DNA of 64,000 nt from Asterella californica (GCA_036924285.1 JAYKYS010000012.1:8494001-8558000); one strand, 5' to 3'. Shown: positions 19,306 through 30,659, numbered from the stretch's first letter. The notes: a model not told the origin generated them from the sequence alone. Made by a program: numbers and translations.

Positions 19306-19378
19306 ATAAAGTCACGGCAAGACTAGCCGTTTATTATTACGATAGATGTCAAGTGGAAGTGCAGTAATGTAATATTGC
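19306..19378 (+). rRNA. rrn4.5: Plastid 4.5S rRNA 5' fragment
   Basis: GTCACGGCAAGACTAGCCG then TTACGATAGATGTCAAGTGG match the start of the plastid 4.5S rRNA, which in plastids follows 23S. The spacer to the 23S piece at 18960-19205 is roughly in the natural order, so this pair may be one collinear piece. Confidence 0.85.
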
Positions 19379-19465
19379 TTATTAAAAGTGCTACGCAAAT
19401 CCAATGAGAATTTGCGTGTAGCAAAAAGAGCAGCACATAAAAAAAAGACGTAATAAGGAGATATA

Positions 19466-19865
19466 CATAGTGCTACTCGGGTTAGAGCCTAAGCTAGTGA
19501 TGTTTTCGGTTACTGGACTTTCATCATCTTCCCAGTACTCAACTGCTTCCCCTAGCAACACAACACTTATTTAGCTCTCCCACAACCCCGTTTTCACGGT
19601 TTAGGCTGTTCTCATTTTGCTCACAGCTACTACGAGAATCACTTTCGCTTTCTTTTCCTCTAGCTACTAAGATGTTTCAGTTCGCCAGGTTGTCTCTTGT
19701 CTGCTTATGAATTCAGCAGCAGTTTCAAAGGTTAACCTATTCTGGAATCTCCGGATCTATACTTATTTTCAGTTCCCCGAAGCATTTTGTCGCTTGCTAC
19801 GTCCTTCCTCGTCTCTAGGTGCCTAGGTATCCATAGTAAGCCCTTTCTCGTTTGATCCTCGCCAT
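19466..19865 (-). rRNA. rrn23: Plastid 23S rRNA 5'-end fragment
   Basis: The minus strand carries AAACGAGAAAGGGCTTAC-like 5' end sequence, then GGCGAACTGAAACATCTTAG, CCGTGAAAACGGGGTTGTGG and CTAACCCGAGTAGCA, the first about 400 nt of plastid 23S. Small indels and substitutions. It is in opposite orientation to the 3'-end fragment just upstream. Confidence 0.9.
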
Positions 19866-20231
19866 TAAAAACTTTTATAATTTGAAAATATCTAATTACA
19901 CAAGAATTTCAAATTCTTTTTTTCCGCCTGACTATGTAGTCTTCCTTTTTTAAGTCGAACAGCTACTACTGCAATGCAATGACATCAAAATAACTAAAAT
20001 TATTAATCAATTAAAAAGATTGATATTAGATGCCATAACATAAAAGAGATGGCATCTAATATAAAACCGTGTTTGGGTTTCTCCAAGGCATTCCCCACCT
20101 GTATTATGATGGGGTCTTTTTTTCAAGATAGTTTATCTTTAAGTGTCTTTTTTTAATAAATAAAGTTCTTTTTTATTAATAAAAACAGTAAATCAAATTA
20201 TATATATAATATAATTTGATTAATTATTCAA

Positions 20232-20311
20232 GCCTTGATGGTGAAATGGTAAACACGCGAGATCCAAAATTTCGTGCTTAACGCTTGGAGGTTCGAGTCC
20301 TCTTCAAGGCA
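20232..20311 (+). tRNA. trnL-CAA: Plastid-derived trnL-CAA
   Basis: A full-length 80-nt tRNA-Leu with GCCTTGATGGTGAAATGG at the start, GGTTCGAGTCCTCTTCAAGG in the T arm/acceptor and anticodon CAA. The base 5' of the anticodon is C where a universal U33 is expected (loop TCCAAAA instead of CTCAAAA), which would impair function. Nuclear copy of the plastid gene. Confidence 0.8.
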
Positions 20312-20521
20312 ATAAAAACCACGAACAGCTTGATACACTATCTCTCTTTAACACTTCAAGCCAAATGTAGCAAAAGGAACGAAAAGCCATGGACCGACCC
20401 CATCGTTTCCACTATTTTAGGAAAAATAAATATGAAATTTCCTGTTATTTAAAGGAAAATGTCCTGAAGAAACCCAACGAGTTAATAAGGGTATATTATG
20501 ATGCTGATAGTACGGTGAGTA

Positions 20522-20565
20522 ACCAAACTAGGCAAACCTCCTGGCTGTCTTTGCACTCCTATCTC
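20522..20565 (-). rRNA. rrn23: Plastid 23S rRNA internal fragment
   Basis: About 45 nt, containing (plus strand) AGGCAAACCTCCTGGCTGTC, also present in longer form at 30660-30810 and 50995-51170. Confidence 0.7.
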
Positions 20566-20619
20566 CTCTAAATACTATAGTATATAATTAGGGTCACACG
20601 TCATGGGAAGTCAGAGGAT

Positions 20620-20662
20620 ATTAATATTATAGTGGAAGGTATCTCAACAGTACCTTCCACTA
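20620..20662. other. Hairpin
   Basis: ATAGTGGAAGGTA ... TACCTTCCACTAT with a short loop is a strong stem-loop. Such hairpins commonly end plastid transcription units, so this may be a relocated plastid 3' UTR. Confidence 0.5.
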
Positions 20663-21179
20663 TTTCTCATAGTTTGTTACAATGGAACTGCCCGCCGTTA
20701 AGGGAGTTTCGTGTATTTTACTAAAATAGTACTGGCTAGCATATCTTTCAATTCAGAAATATAAACAGAAATAGAAAGGCTGATGTACTCCGTTGTAATA
20801 CGGACTTTCTCAAAAATTCTGGAGCTCCCAAAGCAAAGTCAAATTCCACTTTTTTCTGTAGACCTGAAGGACCAGAGTGCCCGCATGCATTTTTCATTTG
20901 AAAAGACACGCCGTGACTGGAGACCTAATCCATTCAGGAGCTAGAAAGACAACCTCGCCGTCAGTCAACTCTGTGACTTTTTATTCCAAATCACAGTAAT
21001 AAATGACGTGACCGAAAGGATAACCAAGTAAGCCCGAGAGAATCATCGGTCTTGCTATACTTATATGGAAGTACGTGTACAGTCGTGTAGTTTCAACTGA
21101 CCCAATGACGAGTTACTCCTGTGGCGTTTTGCTCAAGGAGTTCTCGTTTCACCATGATCTGCTCACTTTTAGGATAGTG

Positions 21180-21300
21180 GGCGGTTCTCTATTCAGCGCT
21201 ATGCATGGTAACTTTGGTAACTTCTAGTTTAATCCGAGAAACTACTGAGAATGAGTCTGCTGATGCAGGTTACAAGTTTGGTAAAAAAGAAGGTGTCGCT
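21180..21300 (+). pseudogene. psbA: Plastid psbA fragment
   Basis: DNA matches psbA around GGTTCTCTATTCAGCGCTATG and TTTAATCCGAGAAACTACTG, coding for [10 protein letters not shown] and IRETTENES. Frameshifts break the frame within about 40 codons. D1 protein fragment of photosystem II. Confidence 0.8.
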
Positions 21301-21827
21301 ATCTTCATATCTTGTTTACTCATAAGCTGTTGAGGCTGCTTATTCACCCAGTTGAGTCTTTTGAAAAGATTTATTTCTCGCGAGCTCATATTTTCCTCTT
21401 TTCTTCGGTTCGGGACGATGAGAGATATTGTATTTTTTTAATTCGGTGCAAGTCCTTGCTTCTTCACATAAAATCAGGAGAAATTTACAACGTCCCGCAG
21501 AAAAAGGACTTTCTGGTTGTCCGTCATTCGCACGGTCATTCCATTTTTCCAAAGCCGAAGACTCAGTGTGTTACGGCCACTTTCCGGTTTTCCAGCTCCG
21601 CGAACGTGAGGTAACAATAAACGAATGGGCTTTCACCGTGACAGGCAAACATTGCAGCAAAATCATTTTCTTCTATTCTACAGTGTGCGTGCTTTCAACC
21701 CGTGACGACAGCTTGTACATGTATGGAAGCCTGAGTACATCAGATGGCCGCAATTGCGCTGTAACACTGTGTTCTTTCGAGCCCCGAGCACGAAGTTTGA
21801 ACTATATCCAGCAATTAAACTGCATTG

Positions 21828-22060
21828 GAGGAAACAATGCATACCTTGGAGCCCTCACCACGACTATATCTTTGCGTGAGAGATATGGAATCCCCAGCTA
21901 AATTTAAACTACACCTCTCGAACTATGAGTCCAGCAAGAAGGAGAAAACACTGCATATCTTCAAGCCCTGACCACGATTTGGAAACTATATCTTTGCGTA
22001 AGAGAGATGGACTACCGAGCAAAATTTAAAGCATACCTCTCGAAACTGTATCCAGCAAGA
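21828..22060 (+). repeat. Two imperfect tandem units of about 118 bp
   Basis: Units at about 21828-21938 and 21940-22058 share CTATATCTTTGCGT, GAGAGATATGGAaT and TACACCTCTCGAA phrases. Not plastid-like in composition. An ORF of 157 codons (21428-21901) ends in the first unit but has no recognisable domain. Confidence 0.6.
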
Positions 22061-22622
22061 AAAGTGCACTGTCTGGAAGTCTGTATAGAGCAACGATCCT
22101 GACGACAATAGTCTGAACACATAGACCTGAAAAGGAGCAATAGCGATTAGAATTGGGAAGGCCCCGATAAGCACAGAAGCAAGAACATAACGAAGCGAGT
22201 AGCTACGATAGCTACGACAACAGCAAGAAGATGAAAGCGTAGAGCAGGAAAGAAGAATCCACGAACAGCAAACACTCCAAACAACAAGCTTTCACATCGC
22301 GCTCGTTACCGAGAGCGCGATGCCAAAGGTCAACACGCGGCCGTGCATGCAGCGTCGCTGGTCTGTCGTTCGGTGGCTGCGAGAAACAATAAAGGGTGAA
22401 CGGCATGGTAATACGCTTATGGCCCCACTTTATGAACCACTTTCGTCAACCTGGCCGTCACCACCTCCCCGTGAAAAAAGATGGTTAGTAGGTGTCGGAA
22501 CTGGCGGTGCTAGAATAGAGAGAAGAAAAATTAGCGCTGTAACCCCCGGTAAAGCCAAAGGTCGATCAAGAAAATAGCACGTAACGCCGTCGAAACTCCA
22601 AACGTGTTTGGGGATGCTTATT

Positions 22623-22705
22623 CACCTCATGTACACTTCGTGTACATGAGGTGTTTAATATATATCCTAACCCTTCCGGCGGGAAGGGTTAGGATATATA
22701 TTAAA
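22623..22705. repeat. Two adjacent perfect hairpins
   Basis: Hairpin 1: 14-bp arms (CACCTCATGTACAC) with a 3-nt loop, 22623-22653. Hairpin 2: 24-bp arms (TTTAATATATATCC... core CCTAACCCTTCC) with loop GGCG, 22654-22705. They are directly abutting and mismatch-free. Confidence 0.9.
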
Positions 22706-22944
22706 TGCCTCTCGTAAATGACGCCTATTGACTATTCCTGTCCCGGACTTATACCCCAAGTAACGCTTCAGCCCGTTCTCGACTTATGGGTTCTGTCTGC
22801 ATCAATTAGCTGCTCCCGGAGAGGTTAACATTTAATATTTATAAATAATTTTGATTTTTCATTATAGCTTATTATAATATATTTTTATAACACTTACATG
22901 TTTTCCGTTAAGAGAAAATGATTTTCACTGTACAAGTACGTTGG

Positions 22945-23038
22945 GGATGCCTATTCATAAGCTTTACTGGTTATGCTCTTTATACTGCGTTTGGACAACC
23001 CTCTAATGAACTTAGAGATCCATTTGAAGAACATGAAG
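22945..23038 (+). pseudogene. psbN: Plastid psbN fragment, stop codon lost
   Basis: Encodes [20 protein letters not shown] then PFEEHED, the C-terminal three quarters of PsbN. In the second mosaic copy (45085-45117) the codon after EEHED is TAA; here one base is missing and the frame reads on into the rpoA fragment. Confidence 0.85.
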
Positions 23039-23061
23039 ACTATAGGACTAATGACTTTTTA

Positions 23062-23202
23062 TTTTTAAAAGTCATTAGTCCAGAAGAAGCACTTTATGAA
23101 GCTTCTCGCAATTTAATTGATTTATTTTTATTTTTATTAATTCAGAAAAAAGAATTTTTTTTTGGAATAGAAACAGATATTAACACGTTATCCGCTTTGT
23201 GA
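23062..23202 (+). pseudogene. rpoA: Plastid rpoA C-terminal fragment
   Basis: [17 protein letters not shown] is a signature of the alpha-subunit C-terminal domain of plastid RNA polymerase. About 45 residues, ending at a stop codon. It shows that the donor plastid genome still had rpoA. Confidence 0.8.
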
Positions 23203-23482
23203 TATATTACTCTACTTGTCTTTTTCCAGTACTAGTATCTTCTCTGCTTGTAAAAAAATAAAAGAACCAACCCTTACAATGAATTTTTAATTCCAACCTT
23301 GTAAAAAGTGAGCTTACGGAAAAGACTAAGCAAGCCTCCCAACGCTGCTGCTGACAGCAGCTCTTGTAGATTTTGAACAGTCATATCTAATCAGTTACTT
23401 ACGCGAAGCCCCGTGGAGTACGGAATAGCCAAGGCTACTCTTACTGTAGCTTGAACGTAAGAATTCTCGCCAAGCCCAGGAT

Positions 23483-23672
23483 TCCATAGTTTTGGATTAT
23501 ATATTCATAATGATACTATGAGTGCTCTAGGACGTCCTCAAGATATATTTTCAAATACTGCTACTCAATTACAACCAGTTTTTGCTCAATGGATGCAAAA
23601 TACTCATGCTTTAGCACTAAACTTTACTGTTCCTAATGCTTCAGCAAGTGTTAGTTTAACTGCGTATAAAAG
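23483..23672 (+). pseudogene. psaA: Plastid psaA fragment (internal)
   Basis: Encodes [20 protein letters not shown] and [16 protein letters not shown], an internal part of photosystem I PsaA. The continuation is degraded and ends at about 23672. Confidence 0.9.
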
Positions 23673-23689
23673 CCATACAGTTTCAATAA

Positions 23690-23830
<141 letters not shown>

Positions 23831-23984
23831 TGAACAAATTTTGCACAAAGCTTTTGTCAGACTGCACAAAGCCTTTGTCAGACAGCATCAGAGTAACCTG
23901 CTATACGCCATCCAGGTTAGGGTTGTAGCTGTTGTAGGGAAAAACCTCATCCAAAGATAAGGTCGGAATAAATCCGTCGACCGT

Positions 23985-24050
23985 AGTATTTTACAATTTA
24001 CATATTTACGATCTGGAATTACATGATTAATTATAATTCCTAAATCTTCA
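23985..24050 (-). pseudogene. chlB: Plastid chlB short fragment
   Basis: Short match to the longer piece at 26500-26592 (see there). Carries the same ATTTACGATCTGGAATTA phrase. Confidence 0.5.
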
Positions 24051-24124
24051 ATTTTTTTTATTCATATATTTCTTGAGCTAATTTTTTACGAAGTTTTATT
24101 ATACATATATAATAGCTTCCGGTT

Positions 24125-24480
24125 TAGGCACTCTGTAAAATGTTTTGTAAATTTAAACCCATAGCTAATAATAAAACTAAAATAGAAAATTTTCCTTTTT
24201 TACTTATACCTGCCCATATTCTTGTTTTTCCATCAATTTCTAATTTGAATCTTCCTCCCCAGTTTGAAATTAATGTTCCAGTATATATTGGAATTCCATT
24301 ATGATCTATTTCTGAACTATAATAAATTCCAGGACTTCATAAAATTTCATTAATTATAACTCTAGCTACTCCATTAACAACAAAAGTGCCTTGAGAATTC
24401 ATTAAAGGAATACTTCCAAGAAATACGATTTGTTTTAGTATTTTTCTCTTTTTTTTTAATTGAGCTGGTACATAAAGGTC
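24125..24480 (-). pseudogene. rpoB: Plastid rpoB fragment
   Basis: Minus-strand translation gives [40 protein letters not shown] and [20 protein letters not shown], an N-terminal segment of the plastid RNA polymerase beta subunit. One in-frame stop and a frameshift. Present in mosaic copy 1 only; copy 2 has a Ty3 fragment in this place. Confidence 0.9.
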
Positions 24481-24989
24481 GGTGAATATGTAATAGATTG
24501 ATAGACAGCTGTTTCACTTTGACGCAATCTATCAGGTCATCTTCCAAGGACCATGTAATAGGTGCTCGAACGGGAGGGAATGTGCGTTAAACCCCCACTC
24601 CTGATATTTAGGGTCTGCGTTACCCAGACTTCTCACTTTTTGACATGCACGGATGTGAAAGACGGACCTCTGGGTTACCCAGAGCAAACTGCACCCTTTC
24701 ATAATGTTTAAGTCTGACATCCGTTGTTGACGTGGAACGTAGCGTTGGAAAGCGACTGAAAGCACTACCTTTTTGCAAAAAGTATTTTTGCTTTTCATCT
24801 AAGCATTATCAGAACCTAGTTTGTTAAATTCTAAGCTTTTTCTCTGTTCCAGATTTCAGAGAGCGATTTTAAATTTCAAAAAAAGAATCTAAGAGGAATA
24901 TTCCATCTAGGACCCTTTTATACCCCAGTGGGGGTTTAAATAGACCTTCTGGGTTTGAAGAAGCTCCAAAGAAAATCAGCCATTCAAGT

Positions 24990-25150
24990 TTACCTACAAC
25001 AGTACCAGCGTGAATATGGTCTCCACCAGATAAACGTAAAGCTTTAGCTAATACACGGAAATGGATACCATGATTTTTTTGTCTATCAATAACTGCACGC
25101 ATTGCAAGGTGAATATGAAGAAGTAAACCATTATCATGACAATAATAAGA
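24990..25150 (-). pseudogene. rbcL: Plastid rbcL fragment
   Basis: Minus-strand [20 protein letters not shown] and [10 protein letters not shown], a well-known internal block of Rubisco large subunit. It switches to unrelated sequence after KLE. A second copy lies at 47808-47930. Confidence 0.9.
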
Positions 25151-25159
25151 CAAACTAAG

Positions 25160-25257
25160 TTCACTAGCTTGGACGGGTCATTTAGTTCATGTAGCAATTC
25201 CAGAATCTAGAGGTGAACATGTAAGATGAGATAATTTCTTAACAAAATTACCACATC
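25160..25257 (+). pseudogene. psaB: Plastid psaB fragment
   Basis: [20 protein letters not shown] then VR, stop, DNFLTKLPH. The Trp codon of the VRWDNF motif has become TGA here and CGG in the second copy (about 47990). Confidence 0.85.
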
Positions 25258-25446
25258 ATGTGTTCGCCTACTGGAGAAATTATTTTTGGTGGAGAAACAA
25301 TGCGTTTTTGGGTTCTTCGTGCTCCATGGTTAGAACCATTACGAGGTCCAAATGGTTTAGATCTAAGTAAATTAAAAAAAAATATACAACCTTGGCAAGA
25401 ACGACGCTCTGCAGAATATATGACTCATGCTCCGTTAGGATCCATC
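25258..25446 (+). pseudogene. psbC: Plastid psbC fragment
   Basis: Encodes [16 protein letters not shown] then [20 protein letters not shown] and [16 protein letters not shown], an internal part of CP43. One Asp to Val change (FWVLRAP); the second copy keeps Asp. Confidence 0.9.
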
Positions 25447-25789
25447 CTTTTCGTAATCAGCTCTTAAACTTGGAGCAAACAATAATAAACCTAATATTCA
25501 GTTACTATGTAAATGAAAGTTCAGAGAATAAAGAATTTTTTTTTATTTGGCTAGGTTTGTAAGGCTCGGTATGAATTATTTATGCTATAGTTGAAAATTC
25601 TATTTCAGATTCTATACGAAAAAAAAATAATTTACCCAAAACTACAAATAAAAATTGACCAAAACACCAACCTAAAACACTACAGTACTTAGTAAAAAAA
25701 GAAATTATTAGTATAACAAAAAATTAAAATATTTAACAATCTGGCTAAAACAGGTGGTTGACCGCCTCCCCCTTGTCTCAAACATTTTC

Positions 25790-25887
25790 GATGGGGCTTT
25801 TGCTTTCTTTTCCTCTGGCTACTAAGATGTTTCAGTTCTCCAGGTTGTCTCTTGTCTGGTTATGAATTCAGCAGCAGTTTCAAAGTT
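25790..25887 (-). rRNA. rrn23: Plastid 23S rRNA 5' fragment
   Basis: A shorter version of the 19466-19865 segment: (plus strand) CTACTAAGATGTTTCAGTTC and TTCAGCAGCAGTTTC. Duplicated at 48350-48440. Confidence 0.8.
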
Positions 25888-25959
25888 TGAAACGAAATTT
25901 CAAAATCTTGTGTGTAGCAAGTTTCTTCAAAGAGAGTGGGACATGCAGGGGAAAAGAAC

Positions 25960-26036
25960 CTGATTACTTTTATCAGGTCATGGCAGAACAAGGTTCAAAT
26001 CTCTCGGTCTGTTAAGATGCCTCAGCTACATACACA
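25960..26036 (-). rRNA. rrn4.5: Plastid 4.5S rRNA 3' fragment
   Basis: Plus-strand GGTTCAAATCTCTCGGTCTG and GATGCCTCAGCTACATACA is the reverse complement of the 3' half of 4.5S rRNA. Duplicated at about 48520-48595. Confidence 0.85.
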
Positions 26037-26059
26037 AAATATTATTACAAAGTAAGAAA

Positions 26060-26105
26060 AAACCTCTCCGGATCATTTAGAAAATGAATTCCGGGGAGAT
26101 TTTTT
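26060..26105. terminator. Terminator-like hairpin
   Basis: CCTCTCCGGA ... TTCCGGGGAG followed by a T run. Intact at 48627-48665 too. Probably a relocated plastid 3' end. Confidence 0.5.
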
Positions 26106-26499
26106 TCAAAAATTCTATACTAATATAAATAAATAAAAATTAAATTTCGTTATTTAAAAATGATAACAACGATCTAACAAATGGTTGTATTGAGTGGTTG
26201 GATCATAATCTCTTATCCATCTTGCCATGAAGCCTTTGGAGAATACTTCGGATCTGCTCGAGCTCTTCTAGTAATAATTAAAACGTAGTTCTTTTTATGG
26301 AATTTTACGGATGAAAAAAATTCTATTAAAAAATAAAAATATTTTAAATTATCAGAAAACTCAATTGAAAAAAATATTGTAAAAAAAATTTCAATTCAAT
26401 ATATACGATATCAAATAATTTAATTTTAACTTTAAATGATAATATTATTTGCAATTTTTAGATAACAATTTTATTGCTTAATGTGACCATAGGTCGATC

Positions 26500-26592
26500 A
26501 ATTTACGTATTTACGATCTGGAATTATTTAATTAATTATAATTCCTAAATCTTGCAGTAACTGTTTTAATTCACGACAATCATGTAAGTTAT
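26500..26592 (-). pseudogene. chlB: Plastid chlB fragment
   Basis: The minus strand reads HDCRELKQLLQDLGIIIN, as in subunit B of the light-independent protochlorophyllide reductase. Usable as a donor marker: angiosperm plastids lack chlB. Duplicated at about 49005-49088. Confidence 0.7.
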
Positions 26593-27319
26593 CTATCTCT
26601 TAGGAGGGAAGACGATTTGAAATCTGCTTTGTTTACGAAGAAGGAAGCAATAAGTAAATCTAAGCCCAAATAATTTACGGAGTATTAAGAATAAGAGTTT
26701 GGGTATTTCAAGCTGATAGTCTATCACATTTTTTACCTTATAGAAGTTATCACAACATCGGTAATAACTTAAGAACCAGTGCGCCCCAGATAGAAAGAAT
26801 TTTTTCTACCTGGAAAAAGAAGTGTAAAATTTTTATTAATTAGTTGAAGGCCCTTTTTATTACCCCCAGGGGAACAGTAAAAAAATTGTTTTTGATTTCT
26901 ATCCATCGATTTTTAGCAAATGAAAAAATTTCTCTGGATAGAAATTAAAAACAACGTCGATGCTTTCAAAAAAAGACAAAAACTGACACGACACGAGATG
27001 AAATGCCGAGAAAGAAGTCGCGTAGCGCTTCTTCGGCCCGGAAGGCTCATTAAGTAATCTATTAAAAAATCGTAAACAGACCATTCTAAATACTATTAAA
27101 GATGCGGAGATGAGTCGTGGAGAGCTTTGCTCTAATCTTTCAGAATAAAGAAAAAAAGATTTGTTATTATTTTAATTTATTTTTTATTAGAAAGTAGTAT
27201 TTATTTTTAATATTTATTTTTATTCTGAATTTTTTATTGAATTATAACGTCTCTTTTTGACCATATAGAAGTTATCACAACATCAGTAATAACTTAAGAA
27301 CTCGTGCGCCACACTTCTG

Positions 27320-27362
27320 TACCATTGCATGATAGTATTTTTGTCCACTCGGCCATCTCTCC
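27320..27362 (-). tRNA. 5' piece of a plastid trnS
   Basis: The minus strand begins GGAGAGATGGCCGAGTGGAC, the 5' acceptor and D stem of a tRNA-Ser, but no matching 3' half follows. Repeated at 49965-49998. Isotype not resolvable. Confidence 0.5.
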
Positions 27363-27509
27363 AAATATCAAAAATGAATAATTTTTGAATAAAAAAACCT
27401 CGCTTTCTGCCCGAGACCGTGATGCGAGCCTCCTGGCACTAATGAGATGAGGTGCAATAATAATTAGACCTTGGATACTGTCTCAACACATATATTATTC
27501 CCAGAAACA

Positions 27510-27912
<403 letters not shown>

Positions 27913-27952
27913 CGAAGGTTCCGAAGAACAGGACCTATTACTAACATATTTC

Positions 27953-28180
27953 TTTCTCATTATTGTAAGGTTGAAAAAAGAAATTACTAATTTTTTCTTT
28001 CATTTCAGGAGGAATTCGATCAGAAGGAGCAGTTCTAATTTTACCAGAAGGTTTTGAATTAGCTCCTTCTGATCGAATTCCTCCTGAAATGAAAGAAAAA
28101 ATTGGTAATCTTTCTTTTCAACCTTATAGTAATGAGAAAAAATATAATTTAGTAATAGTTCCAGTTCCAGGAAAGAAATG
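27953..28180 (+). pseudogene. petA: Plastid petA fragment with fold-back duplication
   Basis: The plus strand at about 28031-28180 encodes [20 protein letters not shown] and [15 protein letters not shown] of cytochrome f. The segment 27953-28030 is an inverted copy of 28062-28139 (78-bp arms, 31-bp loop). So a stretch of petA was copied back on itself. In the other mosaic copy only part of the inverted arm is present. Confidence 0.85.
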
Positions 28181-28202
28181 AGTGTTATCTTACCTCGACC
28201 AA

Positions 28203-28308
28203 CGTCGAAGTTGTCCCGAAGCATTTCGTCGCTTGCTACTCCCTTCCTCATCTCCGGGTGACTAGGTATCCACCATAAGCCCTTTCTCGTTTGAACCTCA
28301 CCATTAAA
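28203..28308 (-). rRNA. rrn23: Plastid 23S rRNA 5'-terminal fragment
   Basis: Plus-strand GAAGCATTTCGTCGCTTGCT and TAAGCCCTTTCTCGTTTGAA, the first about 100 nt of 23S in reverse. Overlaps in content with 19466-19865 but differs at several positions, so it is a separate transfer or an older duplicate. Confidence 0.85.
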
Positions 28309-28382
28309 GGCTATGCCATTAGAAAGTGCTAAAGGTTAATTTATCTTGATATTAATACTCCTCCTCATTAAATTGTCGCTGA

Positions 28383-28505
<123 letters not shown>

Positions 28506-28540
28506 TAAACATAAAAAGTAAAAGTGTGCACGCTGCAGTG

Positions 28541-28578
28541 AAAAAGACCTCGGCATATATGCCAAGGTCTTTTTCTTT
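28541..28578. terminator. Terminator-like hairpin
   Basis: GAAAAAGACCT ... AGGTCTTTTTC with inner GGCATATATGCC pairing; a near-perfect stem. A plastid or mitochondrial 3'-end hairpin is likely. Confidence 0.5.
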
Positions 28579-28956
28579 TGATTAACCGCCGGGAGGCCCT
28601 TTCAAAAGGCTAAAAGAGGCAGAGGGTTGAAAGATAGTCTTGAAATTTGAAGGGGTTGTGCTAATCAAGTCCGGTCGTGGTAAAAAAATTCGAGAGCTTT
28701 CTTTGGTTTCTGAGGCTTTGGTGGGTTCTATTCATACATGCCACACCACTTTGGCGAGGTCGAGATGGCCAAATACTTAGGCGCATTAATAATATATTAC
28801 GGCACCGGAAGTGTGGAAATCTTAAGCATTGACAAGATCTCCGATGTCAAACAAATAAGACTCTGATCTCATCCACAACTAATAGTTCCCATAAAAGAGA
28901 TAATCACACAAAATACGGAAATTAATATATGATTCTGGGGCAAAATTAATTTATTC

Positions 28957-29202
28957 CGAGCCGCCTCTGGTGTTTGTGCGCGAAAATCGTCAAGGCATTT
29001 CTGGCCTTCTGCCCTTCGGACGGCCCGAAGGATACAGCTTTCTCAGTCAGACAAAAAGGTCTGGGGCCTTTTTTTCTTCGCATTACGTGCCTGCGGGCAG
29101 ATATTGAAAAGTTTCTACAATATCTTTCGGTCCGTCAGAAGGACCGAAGGCCAAAAATACCTTGACGATTTCTGCGCACGAACACCAGAGGTGGCTCGAC
29201 CC
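28957..29202. repeat. Inverted repeat, about 75-bp arms
   Basis: The left arm (28957-29032) and right arm (about 29125-29202) are imperfect reverse complements (for example CGTCAAGG/CCTTGACG and CCTCTGGTGTT/AACACCAGAGG), separated by about 92 bp. Not part of any plastid gene I recognise. Confidence 0.75.
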
Positions 29203-29680
29203 TCTCCTTATAGGTCGAGTGCTCGAAGAGCCATAGATTTCGGGAAAAGGCACTGAAGAGAATGCAGTTAACTCATCAACATTCTCACGGATTGGAAACG
29301 CCTGCGGGCGACTGCCCATGGACCTGAGCTTTTGTGTCAGAGGCAGGACTCACAGTTCTTCTCTCATCTTCCAAGGGTTATGTATTAAATTAAACCTCTA
29401 ATTAAAGTTACGTATTCATGACTACAGTCTCTCGGACTTGTACTTCTTGAAGCGCGACGAACCACACAAGACTTATTAGTTCTTTCTTGCTCTCCCCGTG
29501 TTTGCAGGCATGGGTTAACAAATAATATTTATGGGATTTTTTAATTATTTATATATACTTAATACATATATTTTATTTAATATTTATATAATTCCCTGTT
29601 AACAAAAGAAGAAAAAAAGTTCCCAGAAAGTTGAAGTTGCATGCATATTCGCTCATCTTCCAAAAGAAAATGAGCTATTA

Positions 29681-29824
<144 letters not shown>

Positions 29825-30659
29825 TTAAATCAGCTTCCACTTATAGAGGGGTTGTATAAGTAACATTATAAATACGAATATACAACGATAGATAGATTGA
29901 AACTAATTTCGTATTTAATTTCAATCAATCAATTTAATATTTATAAAAAGAAATATTTTAATTTGATTATGTTTATTATCAGAAATAAAAATTAAAAAGT
30001 TTAAATCTATATTTGATATTCTATAAGATTTTTTTAAGATTTTTTTATTAATTGATTTATTTGATACAAAATATTTTTTATTACAATCTCATTATTAACT
30101 ACTTTTTTATTTTATGAAAAAGAAAATTTTAGCTTTTGGTATGTCTACATTTGTTGCTAAAAATATAGGAAGATAAGACATGAGTACTCATGGGAACAAG
30201 ATAAAGGCCCAGCCCGAATGCCTGAGAATTATCGGAACATCGATTCGGCAAGCATAAGGGAAGTAGCTGGGCAGTGGACTCGAGAGGCTCGAGGAACCAT
30301 ATTATGGAGTCAGGTGACTACTTACCAGGATACCCTAATTTCGATTGGGTTCGTTTTATAGGTTTCGAAATTCAAGCTAGAATGACAAGTTCCTTCCTTA
30401 CCAAGGGCTGTTCTGGCGAATCTAAGTTCCTTTCGGTCGAATTATACCTGATGCTATCCGGATCCAAAACGGTGACACGCACGCATTAAAGCTCTCAGTC
30501 TAACAATCGTCCAAAGTGTACAGTCTGGAGAGAGTGCGGTGCCTACACCCCGCATGAGAGCAGATTACCTACATCACTGGTGACAGAGAACTAAAAGACA
30601 TCTCGTGGCGACAGGGGCTATCGGTGATACCGGTGAGATCCCAGCGACGTACATATACA

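Noticed and set aside
21428..21901. 157-codon ORF as a gene
   Set aside because: No recognisable domain, ends inside a tandem repeat, and lies in shuffled DNA. Left as unassigned.
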